41,672 nucleotides of DNA, from positions 1 to 41,672 of the forward strand of contig JAIRJX010000025.1 in the NCBI GenBank assembly GCA_031260425.1, read 5' to 3'. Below, piece by piece: positions 1 through 10,433 of this stretch; within the stretch, counting starts at the first letter, position 1, and every line of letters begins with the position of its first letter. The notes below the pieces were generated by a model. The model did not search any database and had not been told where the DNA came from. It worked only from the letters and a program-made list of their open reading frames with translations. Made by a program: the position numbers and the translations under genes. Source of the DNA: Gemmobacter sp. (GTDB lineage: Bacteria; Pseudomonadota; Alphaproteobacteria; Rhodobacterales; Rhodobacteraceae).

Positions 1-1284
1 CCCCCAGTCGCGCAGGCGGAATTTCGTCACCCCCTTGCCGAAACCCTTCGCCTCGGCCAGCGCGATGGCTTCCGCCACGGCTTCGTCGCCGGTCATCGCC
101 GTGTTGCCGGCGACGCCGCGCACATAGCGCACCCGCTCTGACTTCATCGGCACGAAGGCCTCGGCCAGCGGCGCCTCCTCCGCGCCTTCGGCAACGAAGA
201 CCGGCGGGATCGGCAGCCCGTACTTCGTCGCGAACTCGAAATCGCGCTGATCATGCGCCGGGCAGCCGAAGATGGCGCCGGTGCCATAATCCATCAGGAT
301 GAAATTGGCGATCCAGATCGGTAGTTCCCAATCGGGGTTCAGCGGGTGGCGCACCCGGATGCCGGTATCCATTCCCAGCTTCTCCGCCGTCTGCAACGCC
401 TCTTCCGAGGTGCCCATGCGGCGGCATTCCGCCACGAAGGCGGCGATCTGCGGATTGGTTGCCTCCAGCGCCTTCGCCAGCGGATGATCGGGCGAGATCC
501 CGGCGAAGGAGGCCCCCATCAGCGTATCGGGCCGGGTCGTATAGACCTCCAGCCTGCCGAAGCCCTCGGGCGCGGCAACGGTCTCGAAGGCAAACTGCAT
601 CCCGCGCGACCTGCCGATCCAGTTGGCCTGCATCAGCCGCACCTTCTCGGGCCAATGCTCCAGCCCGTCCAGCGCCTCCAGCAACTCGCCCGCATAGTCC
701 GAGATGCGGAAGAACCACTGCGTCAGCTCCCGCCGCTCCACCGCCGCACCCGAGCGCCAGCCCTTGCCGTCGATCACCTGCTCGTTGGCGAGAACCGTCA
801 TGTCGACCGGATCCCAGTTCACCACCGCCGCCTTGCGGTAGACGAGACCCTTTTCCATCATGTCGATGAACATGGCCTGCTGCTGGCCATAATATTCCGG
901 GTCGCAGGTGGCGAATTCGCGGCTCCAGTCGATGCTGAGGCCAAGCGGCTTCATCTGCCCGCGCATGTCGGCGATATTGCCGTAGGTCCAGTCCTTCGGG
1001 TGGCCGCCGCGCTCCATCGCCGCATTCTCGGCCGGCATCCCGAAGGCGTCCCACCCCATCGGATGCAGCACCGAGAACCCGCAGCTCGCCTTGTAGCGCG
1101 CCACCACATCACCCATCGTATAGTTGCGCACATGGCCCATATGGATGCGCCCGGAAGGGTAGGGAAACATCTCCAGCACATAGTATTTCGGCCTGCCCGC
1201 ATCGCGCGTCGCGGTAAAGACCCCGGCCTTCTCCCAGGCCTCCTGCCATTTCGCCTCGATCAGGGCGGGTTCGTAGCGCGACAT
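1..1284 (-). CDS. leuS: Leucyl-tRNA synthetase, N-terminal part (gene continues past the left edge)
   Basis: Minus-strand reading from ATG at 1282-1284 gives [65 protein letters not shown], with the class I HIGH-type motif (HMGH). The frame stays open to base 1. It is missing from the ORF track because no stop lies in the window. Confidence 0.96.
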   Translation of the reverse strand, partial: MSRYEPALIEAKWQEAWEKAGVFTATRDAGRPKYYVLEMFPYPSGRIHMGHVRNYTMGDVVARYKASCGFSVLHPMGWDAFGMPAENAAMERGGHPKDWTYGNIADMRGQMKPLGLSIDWSREFATCDPEYYGQQQAMFIDMMEKGLVYRKAAVVNWDPVDMTVLANEQVIDGKGWRSGAAVERRELTQWFFRISDYAGELLEALDGLEHWPEKVRLMQANWIGRSRGMQFAFETVAAPEGFGRLEVYTTRPDTLMGASFAGISPDHPLAKALEATNPQIAAFVAECRRMGTSEEALQTAEKLGMDTGIRVRHPLNPDWELPIWIANFILMDYGTGAIFGCPAHDQRDFEFATKYGLPIPPVFVAEGAEEAPLAEAFVPMKSERVRYVRGVAGNTAMTGDEAVAEAIALAEAKGFGKGVTKFRLRDWG

Positions 1285-1448
1285 GCTTGCCTCGTTCCAA
1301 GGGACTGCCGCGCGGAAATACACCGGGCGACCCGCCAAGGTCCAGCCCATGCCGCTTCATCCGGGCCGGAATGCGATGGGGATGACGCCTCTTTCCGGGT
1401 TCAGGTAAGCTCCCGGCCTTCCGTTCCTCGACACCCCGCACGACATGA

Positions 1449-1605
1449 GGGCAGCGCCCGACCGCGGGTGGGCGCCACCATGACTGTGGTCTGCGCTTTA
1501 TGGTGCAACCACTCCCATGATTGATCCGCGCGCTTACATCCCCAAAGCGCCCGCCCGGGGGGTGGTCGGGCGCTGCCCGGCGGTGCTTCGCACCTTGTTC
1601 CGGGC
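1449..1605. repeat. GC-rich foldback intergenic repeat, copy A
   Basis: Perfect 15-bp inverted repeat GGGCAGCGCCCGACC (1449-1463) / GGTCGGGCGCTGCCC (1564-1578) plus the core cggtgcttcgcaccttgttccggg. A diverged copy in opposite orientation lies at about 39876..40034. Confidence 0.75.
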
Positions 1606-1680
1606 GGGGGAAGGGCTCACACGACATTCCATGCGTCCCCACTCGCCGCACTTTCCTCCGCCAGACCCGCAACCCGCCGC

Positions 1681-2244
1681 TTACAGCCGGCTGTCGCGCA
1701 CCCTGAGCGCTCTTGCGCGGGTCAGGATCGCATCCTCCACCGCCCGCTGCGTCTCGGACGAGACGGTGGCCCCGCCGCTGCCCTGAAGCGAAACCTTGAG
1801 CGAGCGCGCATCCAGCGCCGGGTCGCTGACATAGATCGTCGCGCGATAGGCGCGCCCGCCGCCGGGCGGGGTGCCATATCCGGTGACGATCACGCCCGAG
1901 AACGGGTCCACCGTCTCGATCGGCAGGAAGTTCAGCACATCGAGCGAGGCCTGCCACAGATAGCGGTTCACCTCGACCGTGGTATTCGGATCGGCGCCGC
2001 CGCCGAACAGATCCCAAATCTTCTTCTGGCGTCCGGCGACGGCGATCTCGCGCGTTGCGGCAAGGTTGCCGGTCTGCTGCCGCTCTGGCGCACCCGGTGC
2101 CTCGGGCAGTGCCTCGGCCTGCACATTGCGGGCGGCGCGGCGGCCGAACAACCCGGAATCACCGCTTCCGATGCCGCCGCAAGCCGCGAGGGCCAGAAGC
2201 AGGCCGCCAGTCAGCGTAAGACGCGCGAAGCTCGGCAAGGACAT
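1681..2244 (-). CDS. DUF3576-type lipoprotein
   Basis: MSLPSFARLTLTGGLLLALAACGG is a lipoprotein signal with a lipobox (LAAC). The body VNRYLWQASLDVLNFLPIETVDPFSGVIVTGYG..RATIYVSDPALDARSLKVSLQ resembles DUF3576, commonly next to leuS in Rhodobacterales. Confidence 0.8.
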   Translation of the reverse strand: MSLPSFARLTLTGGLLLALAACGGIGSGDSGLFGRRAARNVQAEALPEAPGAPERQQTGNLAATREIAVAGRQKKIWDLFGGGADPNTTVEVNRYLWQASLDVLNFLPIETVDPFSGVIVTGYGTPPGGGRAYRATIYVSDPALDARSLKVSLQGSGGATVSSETQRAVEDAILTRARALRVRDSRL

Positions 2245-2605
2245 GCGGTTCTCTCCGGTCAACTTTCAGTCGTCCAGTCACTTTTGGTCGACTTGCTTGC
2301 TGTCTAGCCGAGCGGCCGCAGCGGAACAAGGATTTTCCCGCCTGCGCGGCCTCGCCCCCCTGCGATGCTACGCGCCTTGTTCCGGGCAGGGCGCGGGCCC
2401 GCACCGCGCCGGGGGGCGGCTCCCCTGACCTCCGGGGGGGCCGCCCCCTTCCCCCACTGTGGCTTTGCTGCACCATGCGCAGCCGGTAATGCCCGCTCCC
2501 TGCCCGAGTCGATTGCATTTCCCGGCCCGTCGCCCGAAATAGTCATCATACCCAGGTCGGATTCCCCGGTATTGGGCAGCACCTTTAAGTCAACGAGGGA
2601 ATACG

Positions 2606-3610
2606 ATGAAAAAGATTCTGCTTGCGACCACACTGCTGGCCTCGACCGCCACCGTGGCTGCCGCTGAAACCGGTGTCTCGATCTCCGGCTATGGCCGTTT
2701 CGGTGTGTCGCACAACAGCAGCCGTGATGACGTGAATGCCGACATGAAGACCACCGTTCTGCACAGCCGCCTGCGCTTCAACATCGACGGCACCACCGAA
2801 ACCGACACCGGCGTGACTTTCGGTGGCCGTATGCGCTTCCAAAGCACGCATGGCGGCGGTGTCATCGGCCATGCCGCGCAGCTCTTCGCCTCGTATGAGG
2901 GCTTCCGCCTGGAAGTCGGCAACACCAACGGCGCCTACGATTCGGCCGGCCTGCTGTACAACTCGGAAATGGGCTTCGAGGACACCTCGTTCGGCGACCC
3001 GCAGGCCAGCTTCTACGGCTATAGCAACGATGGCGCCGGGATCGACGTCATCGTTGACCCCATCACCGGAGAAGGGTCGGGGTCGGCTAATGGCATTTCT
3101 CCCGGCATCGGTCTCTTCGCGTCCTACTCGATGGGCGGTGTAACCGGTCGTATTTCGTACACCACCCCGGATCAGACCAAGTCGCTGCCGGCTGATGCTG
3201 CTGAAGAACTGGCGGTTTCGTTCGACTACGCTTCCGGCCCGTTCTCGGTCTCGCTGGGTGCTGCCCAGAACGGCGGCGGCATCGACGGTAACGACATCTA
3301 CTTTGTTGGCGCGGCCTATGCCATCAACGATGTCGCCAATGTCGGCCTGAACTACATGGACGAAGGCGACTACAACGGTTCCGCCGCTGGCGACAACGGC
3401 CGCACCGTCACGCTCTATGGCAACTACACCATGGGCGCCACCACCCTGCGCGCCTATGTTGCCAACAACAACAACGACGCCAATGCGACCAACACCGCCT
3501 ATGGCCTTGGCGCCGACTACGATCTCGGCGGCGCGCGCCTGTCGGGCTCGATCCAGAAGGGCTACGCCAAGGAAACCGTCGCCGATCTCGGCGTTCGTTT
3601 CGACTTCTGA
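2606..3610 (+). CDS. Porin (Rhodobacter-type outer membrane beta-barrel)
   Basis: Signal peptide MKKILLATTLLASTATVAAAE, then ETGVSISGYGRFGVSHNS and alternating beta-strand pattern ending in aromatic VRFDF. Confidence 0.93.
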   Translation: MKKILLATTLLASTATVAAAETGVSISGYGRFGVSHNSSRDDVNADMKTTVLHSRLRFNIDGTTETDTGVTFGGRMRFQSTHGGGVIGHAAQLFASYEGFRLEVGNTNGAYDSAGLLYNSEMGFEDTSFGDPQASFYGYSNDGAGIDVIVDPITGEGSGSANGISPGIGLFASYSMGGVTGRISYTTPDQTKSLPADAAEELAVSFDYASGPFSVSLGAAQNGGGIDGNDIYFVGAAYAINDVANVGLNYMDEGDYNGSAAGDNGRTVTLYGNYTMGATTLRAYVANNNNDANATNTAYGLGADYDLGGARLSGSIQKGYAKETVADLGVRFDF

Positions 3611-3629
3611 TCTTCGGATCACCAGTCAG

Positions 3630-3661
3630 AAAGGGCGGGGTTTTCCCCGCCCTTTTTCTTT
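3630..3661 (+). terminator. Rho-independent terminator after the porin
   Basis: aagggcgggg-tttt-ccccgccctt hairpin followed by tttctttt, 20 nt after the porin stop. Confidence 0.9.
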
Positions 3662-3713
3662 TGCGGTGGCACACGAAACGGGCCGCCACCCAAACCCGTA
3701 AGCGCGCACCATA

Positions 3714-3750
3714 CCCGGAACAAGGCGCGCAGCACCGCCGGGCAGTGCCC
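3714..3750. repeat. Dispersed intergenic repeat, partial copy
   Basis: cccggaacaaggcgcgcagcaccgccgggcagtgccc matches the core of the copies at 1564-1605 (reverse), 3801 and 39876. Confidence 0.65.
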
Positions 3751-3800
3751 AACGAACCACGTATCAGCTTCCCCCCAGAAATCGGTGAGCCCATTCCCCG

Positions 3801-3860
3801 CCCGGAACAAGGCGTGTAAGCGCCGCCGGGCAGCGCCGACCGCCCCCCGGGCGGGCGCCG
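3801..3860. repeat. Dispersed intergenic repeat, copy
   Basis: cccggaacaaggcgtgtaagcgccgccgggcagcgccgaccgccccccgggcgggcgccg, same core as the copies at 1564 and 39876. Confidence 0.65.
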
Positions 3861-3944
3861 TCCTCTGCCGTGCCGGGGGCACCACCCCGGGGCTTCCCTT
3901 TCCTCCCGGCTTGTGCCCTTCTGCCCCGAGAAAGGGAGGCGGAC

Positions 3945-4601
3945 ATGGCACTGGCGGAAATCAAGGCGCGAATCGCGGCGGCGGAACAGGCGGCGGGGCG
4001 TGTGCCGGGTTCGGTGGTGCTCATCGCGGTCTCCAAGATCCAGCCGCTCGACCGGGTAACCGCCGCACTCGATGACGGCCAGCGGGTGTTCGGCGAGAAT
4101 TACGTGCAGGAGGCGGCGGGCAAATGGCCCGATCTGCGCGCGCGCTGGCCCGGCACCGAACTGCACATGATCGGCCCCTTGCAGACCAACAAGGCGAAGC
4201 TTGCCTTCGATCTGTTCGACGCTCTCCACACGCTCGACCGGCCCTCGCTGGCCGAGAAGCTGGCGCGGCTGGCGCAGGCGCAGGGCCGTTGCCCACAGCT
4301 TTTCGTGCAGGTCAATACCGGGGCGGAACCGCAGAAGGCCGGCATCCTGCCCGAGGCGGTGGACGATTTCCTTGCCACCTGCCGGGGGATGGACCTGACC
4401 GTCGCGGGCCTGATGTGCATCCCCCCCGAGGACGAGGACAGCCGCCCGCATTTCGCCCGCCTCGCCACGCTTGCCGCCCGCAACGGTCTTGCGGGCCTTT
4501 CCATGGGCATGAGCGGCGATTTCGAGGTTGCCATCGCAGCAGGCGCCACCCATATCCGCGTCGGCTCCGCGATCTTCGGGACACGCGCGCCGAAAACCTG
4601 A
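3945..4601 (+). CDS. YggS/PROSC-family pyridoxal phosphate homeostasis protein
   Basis: MALAEIKARIAAAEQAAGRVPGSVVLIAVSKIQPLDRVTAALDDGQRVFGENYVQEAAGKW..ELHMIGPLQTNKAK...GLSMGMSGDFEVAIAAGATHIRVGSAIFG is the characteristic family sequence. Confidence 0.96.
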   Translation: MALAEIKARIAAAEQAAGRVPGSVVLIAVSKIQPLDRVTAALDDGQRVFGENYVQEAAGKWPDLRARWPGTELHMIGPLQTNKAKLAFDLFDALHTLDRPSLAEKLARLAQAQGRCPQLFVQVNTGAEPQKAGILPEAVDDFLATCRGMDLTVAGLMCIPPEDEDSRPHFARLATLAARNGLAGLSMGMSGDFEVAIAAGATHIRVGSAIFGTRAPKT

Positions 4602-4729
4602 CGCGCCGGGAGTGCCGGGCGTCGTTGCCGCCAGGGCCCGCCTCTCTTCAGCAGATGAGCAACCTGAAGCAGGGCTGCCTCCCCGAATGGTCGGCGGTCG
4701 ATCTGCACCGAAAGCGGTGGCCCCCGCGC

Positions 4730-4918
4730 TTACCTCTCGGGCCGGGCTACCGCCATGGCCGCTGCCAGCACCCGCTCATCGCCGATATGGTTCATCAGGA
4801 TCAGCACCAGCCGCGCGTTCATCGCATGGCTTTCCGCCTCGCTCAGCTCCTCATGCGCGGCGATCAGCCTTGCGTAGCTTTCGTCGGGGTTGCTCAGGTT
4901 CGGGGTCAGGGTCAGCAT
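4730..4918 (-). CDS. DUF2783-type small protein
   Basis: MLTLTPNLSNPDESYARLIAAHEELSEAESHAMNARLVLILMNHIGDERVLAAAMAVARPER, adjacent to a FAD monooxygenase. Confidence 0.7.
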   Translation of the reverse strand: MLTLTPNLSNPDESYARLIAAHEELSEAESHAMNARLVLILMNHIGDERVLAAAMAVARPER

Positions 4919-4922
4919 CGGC

Positions 4923-6560
4923 TCACTCCAGCGCCAGCGCGCGGGCCAGCGCGGCCCGGACAGCGGTTTCGTCATATCGGCTCCAGCGGGCGGCGACATG
5001 CTGGTCGGGGCGGATCAGATAGACCGCCGCCGGCGCCTCGCCCAGGAACCGCGCCTGCAGCGCCGCGTTGCCGGTGGCGGTCAAGGCCAGCCGCCGCACG
5101 ATCACCCCATGCGCCTTGATCACCTCCGGCGCCTCGGCATCGAAGGTCATCAGGGTGAAGCCGCCGCCCAGAGCCTGCAAAAGCCAGCCATCCGCCACAG
5201 GCGCATCCGGCACCGGGCTGCCGGGGCGGGTGCGGGCGGGCAGGTTTTCACAATCCGGCCCGTTCAGGCTTGATCCGTCATAGGTGCAGGGCACCGAAAG
5301 CCGCCCGGAATTGACGATGCTCCGCGCAAAAGGCTGTGTCGCCGCCAGATCCAGCACCGCATTACGAAACAGTTTCGACACCGGCGTCTTCGGCGTGATG
5401 AAATCGGTGGCGCGGGTGGAGTTCAGGATGTTCTCGTCCGCGCCATGCACCCGCTCGGCGTCGTAGCTGTCCAGCAGCCTCTCGGGGGCCATGCCCTCCA
5501 GCACCAGCTTCAGCTTCCAGCACAGGTTGTCCACATCCTGAATGCCGGAATTGGCGCCGCGTGCCCCGAAGGGCGAGACCTGATGCGCCGCATCACCGGC
5601 GAAGATCACCCTGCCCTGCCGGAACCGCTCCATCCGCCGGCACTGGAAGGTATAGATCGAGGTCCAGACCAGTTCATATTCGACCTCCGGCCCCAGCATC
5701 GCATCGACACGGGCGCGAACCCGCGCGGGCTCCAGCTCCGCCTTGCGGTCAATGTCCCAGCCAAGCTGGAAGTCGATCCGCCACACGTCATCGGGCTGCT
5801 TGTGCAAAAGCGCCGAGGCGCCCGACTTGAAATGCGGCTCGAACCAGAACCAGCGTTCGGTCGGGAAATCTGCCGTCATCCGCACATCGGCGATCAGGAA
5901 ATTGTCCTCGAACACGCGGCCCTCGAAGCCGAGGCCAAGCATCCCGCGCAACGGCGAGCGCGCGCCATCACAGGCGATCAGCCAATCCGCCTCGACCCGG
6001 TAGGGCCCGTCCGGCGTCATCACGTCCAGCGCCACATGGTCGGTCCGGGGCGTGACCGCCTCCACCCGATTGCAGCCCCGGATTTCAATCGGCGCCCCCG
6101 CCGCCTGCACCGCCACGATAGTGTCATGCAGGAATTTCTCGAAATAGGGCTGTTGCAGGTTGATGAAGGCAGGGAAGGCGTGACCCGCCTCGGGCAGAAG
6201 GTTGAATTCGTAAAGCAGCCGGTCGTCATGGAACACCTTGCCCAGGTTCCAGACCACGCCCTTCTCCAGCATCGGCCCCGCCGCCCCCAGCCGGTCGCAG
6301 ATCTCCAGCGCGCGCTTGGAGAAACAGATCGCCCGGCTGCCTTCGCCGATCCCCTCATTGTCGTCGAGCACCAGCACCGGCACCCCCTGCCGCCCGAGAT
6401 CAAGCGCCGCGGCCAACCCGATCGGTCCGGCGCCCACTACGACAACCGGGTGCCGCCGCGCCACCGCCTCCTGATCAGGCGATTTCACGTAGGGATAGAG
6501 CGTGAAGGCAAGGTTCTGGCGCTGTGCCGGGATTTCCGGCGTGGCGATGGGCGCAGTCAT
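4923..6560 (-). CDS. FAD-dependent aromatic monooxygenase (MhpA/PheA-TfdB-like)
   Basis: HPVVVVGAGPIGLAAALDLGRQGVPVLVLDD (GxGxxG) and GRVIFAGDAAHQVSPFGARGANSGIQDVDNLCWKLKLVLEG (GD motif). Start taken at MTAPIATPEIPAQRQNL. Confidence 0.92.
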   Translation of the reverse strand: MTAPIATPEIPAQRQNLAFTLYPYVKSPDQEAVARRHPVVVVGAGPIGLAAALDLGRQGVPVLVLDDNEGIGEGSRAICFSKRALEICDRLGAAGPMLEKGVVWNLGKVFHDDRLLYEFNLLPEAGHAFPAFINLQQPYFEKFLHDTIVAVQAAGAPIEIRGCNRVEAVTPRTDHVALDVMTPDGPYRVEADWLIACDGARSPLRGMLGLGFEGRVFEDNFLIADVRMTADFPTERWFWFEPHFKSGASALLHKQPDDVWRIDFQLGWDIDRKAELEPARVRARVDAMLGPEVEYELVWTSIYTFQCRRMERFRQGRVIFAGDAAHQVSPFGARGANSGIQDVDNLCWKLKLVLEGMAPERLLDSYDAERVHGADENILNSTRATDFITPKTPVSKLFRNAVLDLAATQPFARSIVNSGRLSVPCTYDGSSLNGPDCENLPARTRPGSPVPDAPVADGWLLQALGGGFTLMTFDAEAPEVIKAHGVIVRRLALTATGNAALQARFLGEAPAAVYLIRPDQHVAARWSRYDETAVRAALARALALE

Positions 6561-6618
6561 GTCAGCCTCAAGGGATACGAAAGGGGGAGAAGCAGGCCCA
6601 AGGACCCATCGGAAGGGC

Positions 6619-7569
6619 TCAGCCCTGAAGTGCGGCCCACATTTCCAGATCGCGCGCGGCGGTCCAGATGCGGGGATGAGCGATGCCGCGAGCCTCATCC
6701 CAGGCGCGGGCGACGTTGAAGGGCAGGCAATGCTCGTAAATCGCATAATCACGGAATTTCGGGTCGCATTCGGCGCGCACCGCGTCCCATGCCTCTTTCA
6801 GGCTGCCGCCGCGCGCGGCGATGCGGGCGACCGGACGGTAGGTGGAGTCGACAAAATCCCTCGTCCGGTCCAGCGCGCCATTCACCGCATCTCCCCCTAC
6901 CACAGCATCACCCCGCCCCGGCGCGATGGCGTCGAGGTCATAGGCACGGATCGCCTCCAGCGTATTGCCCCAATCGGCGAAATGGCCGTCACCACAATAG
7001 CAGGCCGAATGCGCCTCCACGATGTCGCCGGTGAACATCACGTTCTGGTCGGGGACATGGATCACCGCATCCCCCGCCGTATGGGCGCGGCCCAGTTGGC
7101 AAATGTCCACCCGTCGCCGGCCCAGCCAGACCGACATCCTGCCGTTGAAGGTGGTGGTAGGCCAGGTCAGGCCCGGAATATCTTCATGGCCCTGGAACAG
7201 ACGCGGAAAACGCTGAAACTCGCTGTCCCAATCCTCTTGCCCGCGCTCCGCCACCATGTTGCGCGCGGCTTCCGACATGATGACCTGCGGCGCATCGAAG
7301 GCCGAGGCCCCGAGCACCCGCACCGCATGGTAATGCGTCAGCACCACATGGCTGATCGGCTTGTCGGTGACCGAGCGCACGGCGTCGATCACCTTCCGCG
7401 CCAGACGCGGCGTCGCCTGCGCCTCGACGATCATCACCGAATCGTCGCCGACGATGACGCCCGAATTGGGGTCTCCCTCGGCGGTGAAGGCGTAAAGCCC
7501 CGCGCCGATCTCGCTGAAAGTGATCGTCTTCTCGCTCAGGTCGCCCTGTGATGCGAATGCCTTGGCCAT
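6619..7569 (-). CDS. MBL-fold metallo-hydrolase
   Basis: MAKAFASQGDLSEKTITFSEIGAGLYAFTAEGDPNSGVIVGDDSVMIVEAQATPRLARKVIDAVRSVTDKPISHVVLTHYHAVRVLGASAF, with HTAGDAVIHVPDQNVMFTGDIVE. Confidence 0.88.
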   Translation of the reverse strand: MAKAFASQGDLSEKTITFSEIGAGLYAFTAEGDPNSGVIVGDDSVMIVEAQATPRLARKVIDAVRSVTDKPISHVVLTHYHAVRVLGASAFDAPQVIMSEAARNMVAERGQEDWDSEFQRFPRLFQGHEDIPGLTWPTTTFNGRMSVWLGRRRVDICQLGRAHTAGDAVIHVPDQNVMFTGDIVEAHSACYCGDGHFADWGNTLEAIRAYDLDAIAPGRGDAVVGGDAVNGALDRTRDFVDSTYRPVARIAARGGSLKEAWDAVRAECDPKFRDYAIYEHCLPFNVARAWDEARGIAHPRIWTAARDLEMWAALQG

Positions 7570-7579
7570 CTGCGTTTCC

Positions 7580-8839
7580 CTATCGTGCATAGGGGTCGGC
7601 TAGCGCCGGGATCACCTTCCCGATGCAATCGCCAAACCCGATCAAGTAGCCCTCGCCCCGCGCCGCGCCGCGCAGGATGAGGGTATCGTTGTCCTCGATG
7701 AAGCTGCGGGTGCCACCGTCGATGGCGAAAGGCTCGCCGCCGCCCCAGCTCAGCTCCAGCAGCGAGCCCCGACTTGCCTTCTCCGGCCCCGAAATGGTGC
7801 CCGACCCCAGCAGATCACCGGTATTCATCGCGCAGCCGCTGGTGGTGTGATGCGCCAGCTGCTGCGCGGCCGAGTAATACATCTCGCGATAGTTGGTGCG
7901 ACTGATCACGGTCTCGCACCCGCCCTCCGGCACCAGCCCGACCTCCAGCGCGATGTCGTAAAGCATCGGGCGCGGCTCGTGCAGATAGGGCAGGAGCGGC
8001 TTCTCCCGCGCGGGTATCGCCACCCGGAAAGGCTCCAGCGCCGCCTTCATCACGATCCAGGGCGAGAGCGTCGTCGCCGTCGCCTTGGCCTGAAACGGCC
8101 CCAGCGGCTGGTATTCCCAGGCCTGGATGTCGCGCGCCGACCAATCGTTCAGCAGCACATAGCCGAAGATCATGTCATCGGCCTCCGCCACCGTCACCGG
8201 CTGGCCATGCTCCGAGGGCAGGCCGACCACCGCCCCCATCTCCAGCTCGATATCGAACCGGGTCGAGGGTGCAAAGCGTGGTGCTTCGTCCTGCGGCCCT
8301 TTCACCTGCCCCCAAGGCCGGCGCACATCGGTTCCCGAGACCACCACCGACGAGGCCCGCCCGTTATAGCCGATCGGGATATGCAGCCAGTTCGGCGGCA
8401 GCGCATTCTCCGCCCCCCGGAACATGGTGCCCACGTTGAAGGCGTGATGCCTGCCAGCGTAGAAATCGGTATATTCGCTGACCAGGAAGGGCAGGTGCAG
8501 CTCTGCCCCCGCCATCGGCACCAGCCAGCGCGCCACCGCCCCACGCTCTGCCGCGCCCTCGGCCAGCAGCTCCACCAGCCGGGCCCGCAGCGCCGCCCAG
8601 ACCATCGGTCCCGCCGCCATCACCTCGTTCCAGAACGGCACGTCCAGAAGCGGCCCGCCTTCGAGCACCAGCAGCCCCGCCGCCTCCAGCCCCGCCACAT
8701 CAAGGATCATATCCCCGATAGCGACCCCGCATCGCGGCTCCGCCACCCCGGCCGAGAACACCCCGCAAGGCAGGTTGTTCAGCGGAAACGGACAGCCTTC
8801 CCCGTTGGCACTCTCTACCCAGGACCGGATCAAAGGCAT
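7580..8839 (-). CDS. fahA: Fumarylacetoacetase
   Basis: LPFLVSEYTDFYAGRHHAFNVGTMFRGAENALPPNWLHIPIGYNGRASSVVVSGTDVRRPWGQ..FDIELEMGAVVG..VLLNDWSARDIQAWEYQPLGPFQAK..SGCAMNTGDLLGSGTISGP. Confidence 0.97.
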   Translation of the reverse strand: MPLIRSWVESANGEGCPFPLNNLPCGVFSAGVAEPRCGVAIGDMILDVAGLEAAGLLVLEGGPLLDVPFWNEVMAAGPMVWAALRARLVELLAEGAAERGAVARWLVPMAGAELHLPFLVSEYTDFYAGRHHAFNVGTMFRGAENALPPNWLHIPIGYNGRASSVVVSGTDVRRPWGQVKGPQDEAPRFAPSTRFDIELEMGAVVGLPSEHGQPVTVAEADDMIFGYVLLNDWSARDIQAWEYQPLGPFQAKATATTLSPWIVMKAALEPFRVAIPAREKPLLPYLHEPRPMLYDIALEVGLVPEGGCETVISRTNYREMYYSAAQQLAHHTTSGCAMNTGDLLGSGTISGPEKASRGSLLELSWGGGEPFAIDGGTRSFIEDNDTLILRGAARGEGYLIGFGDCIGKVIPALADPYAR

Positions 8840-8938
8840 CTCTTCCTCATTTTCTGTCTGAAAATATTCCGGGGCCGCCGATTGCGCCTTTGGTTCAAGG
8901 ACAATCGGTGGCAGGGCCGGCCCCTGCCGCCGCCCGTC

Positions 8939-10300
8939 TCACTTGACCCCCGGCGTCCCGTCGAACTTCTTCTCCAGCGAACCCCAGCAATCGATGTAGT
9001 CCTCCTGCATATGGCCGGCCTGCGCGGCGAAAGGCGTCAGATGCTGCGGGAAGCGGGTCTCGATCATGAAGCTCATGGTCTCGGCCTGAAAGACCGGCAC
9101 CATGGGCTCGTTCGAGGCATGTTCGAAGGCGTTGCGGTCCGGCCCGTGCGGCAACATGCAGTTGTGCAGGCTCATGCCACCCGGCACGAAGCCCTGCGGC
9201 TTCGCGTCATAGACGCCATAGATATTGCCCATCAGCTCCGACATGACGTTCTTGTGATACCATGGCGGGCGGAAGGTATTCTCGGCCACCATCCAGCGCT
9301 CGCGGAACAGCACGAAGTCGATATTCGCCGTGCCCTCGATCCCGGAGGGCGCGGTAAGAACGGTAAAGATCGACGGATCCGGGTGGTCGAACAGGATGGC
9401 GCCGACCGGGCAATAGGTGCGCAGGTCATATTTGCAGGGCGCGTAATTGCCATGCCAGGCCACCACATCCAGCGGGCTGTGGCCGATCTCGGTGACATGG
9501 AACTGGCCACACCACTTCACATAGACCTTCGAGGGCGCCTCGCGGTCCTCATAGGCGGCAACCGGGGTCTTGAAGTCGCGCCGGTTCGCCATGCAGTTGG
9601 CCCCGATCGGGCCGCGGCCCGGCAGCATGAACTTCTGGCCGTAATTCTCGCAGACGAAGCCACGCGCCGGACCTTCCAGCACCTCGACCCGGTAGACCAG
9701 ACCGCGCGGCAGGATGGCGATCTCTCTCGGCTCCAGGTCGATCACGCCCAGTTCGGTGCAGAAGCGCAGCCGCCCCTCCTGCGGCACCACCAGAAGCTCG
9801 CCATCGGCCGAGAAGAAATATTCGTCCTCCATCGATTGGGTCACCAGATAGACATGCGATGCCATGCCGGCCTGGGTGTTCACATCCCCCGCCGTGGTCA
9901 TCGTCCGCATACCGGTAATCCAGTTCAGCGGCTCCGCCGGCACCTCCAGCGGATCCCAGCGGTATTGGCCAAGGCTCACGATCTCCGGGTCGATACAGGG
10001 GGCCGATTTCCAGTGCGGAACGTCGATCTTCCGGAAACGGTGGGTATGCCTCACGCTCGGGCGGATGCGGTAGCACCAGGTCCGTTCGTTCTGATGGCTC
10101 GGCGCGGTGAAGGCGGTGCCGGAAAGCTGTTCGCCATAAAGGCCGTAATTGCATTTCTGCGGGCTGTTCATGCCCTGCGGCAGCGCCCCCGGCAATGCTT
10201 CGGTTTCGAAATCATTACCGAAGCCCGGCATGTAGCCCTCATGCGGGCCGCTGAGCGAGGCAGCCCGGATCATGCCCCCGGGAAGCGAATGTGATGTCAT
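8939..10300 (-). CDS. hmgA: Homogentisate 1,2-dioxygenase
   Basis: [45 protein letters not shown], and [46 protein letters not shown]. Confidence 0.98.
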   Translation of the reverse strand: MTSHSLPGGMIRAASLSGPHEGYMPGFGNDFETEALPGALPQGMNSPQKCNYGLYGEQLSGTAFTAPSHQNERTWCYRIRPSVRHTHRFRKIDVPHWKSAPCIDPEIVSLGQYRWDPLEVPAEPLNWITGMRTMTTAGDVNTQAGMASHVYLVTQSMEDEYFFSADGELLVVPQEGRLRFCTELGVIDLEPREIAILPRGLVYRVEVLEGPARGFVCENYGQKFMLPGRGPIGANCMANRRDFKTPVAAYEDREAPSKVYVKWCGQFHVTEIGHSPLDVVAWHGNYAPCKYDLRTYCPVGAILFDHPDPSIFTVLTAPSGIEGTANIDFVLFRERWMVAENTFRPPWYHKNVMSELMGNIYGVYDAKPQGFVPGGMSLHNCMLPHGPDRNAFEHASNEPMVPVFQAETMSFMIETRFPQHLTPFAAQAGHMQEDYIDCWGSLEKKFDGTPGVK

Positions 10301-10365
10301 GGCTCTTCCTCCTCTCGCACCCGGCCGGCTCTGTGCCCGGCTTGGGCGGTTGAGTCGGATTAATA

Positions 10366-10379
10366 GTTGCATTTGCAAC
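10366..10379. promoter_or_regulatory. Palindromic operator candidate between divergent hmgA and maiA
   Basis: GTTGC-ATTT-GCAAC inverted repeat in the 10301-10433 divergent intergenic region, with a MarR gene downstream of maiA. Confidence 0.5.
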
Positions 10380-10433
10380 CAAGTCAAGCTAAACCTGAAT
10401 ATGAAGTTCAGGAAAGGGCAGATGATGGCCGGA

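Noticed and set aside
7847-10294. 815-aa plus-strand ORF
   Set aside because: Antisense to fahA and hmgA, both clearly real; His/Arg-rich shadow translation.
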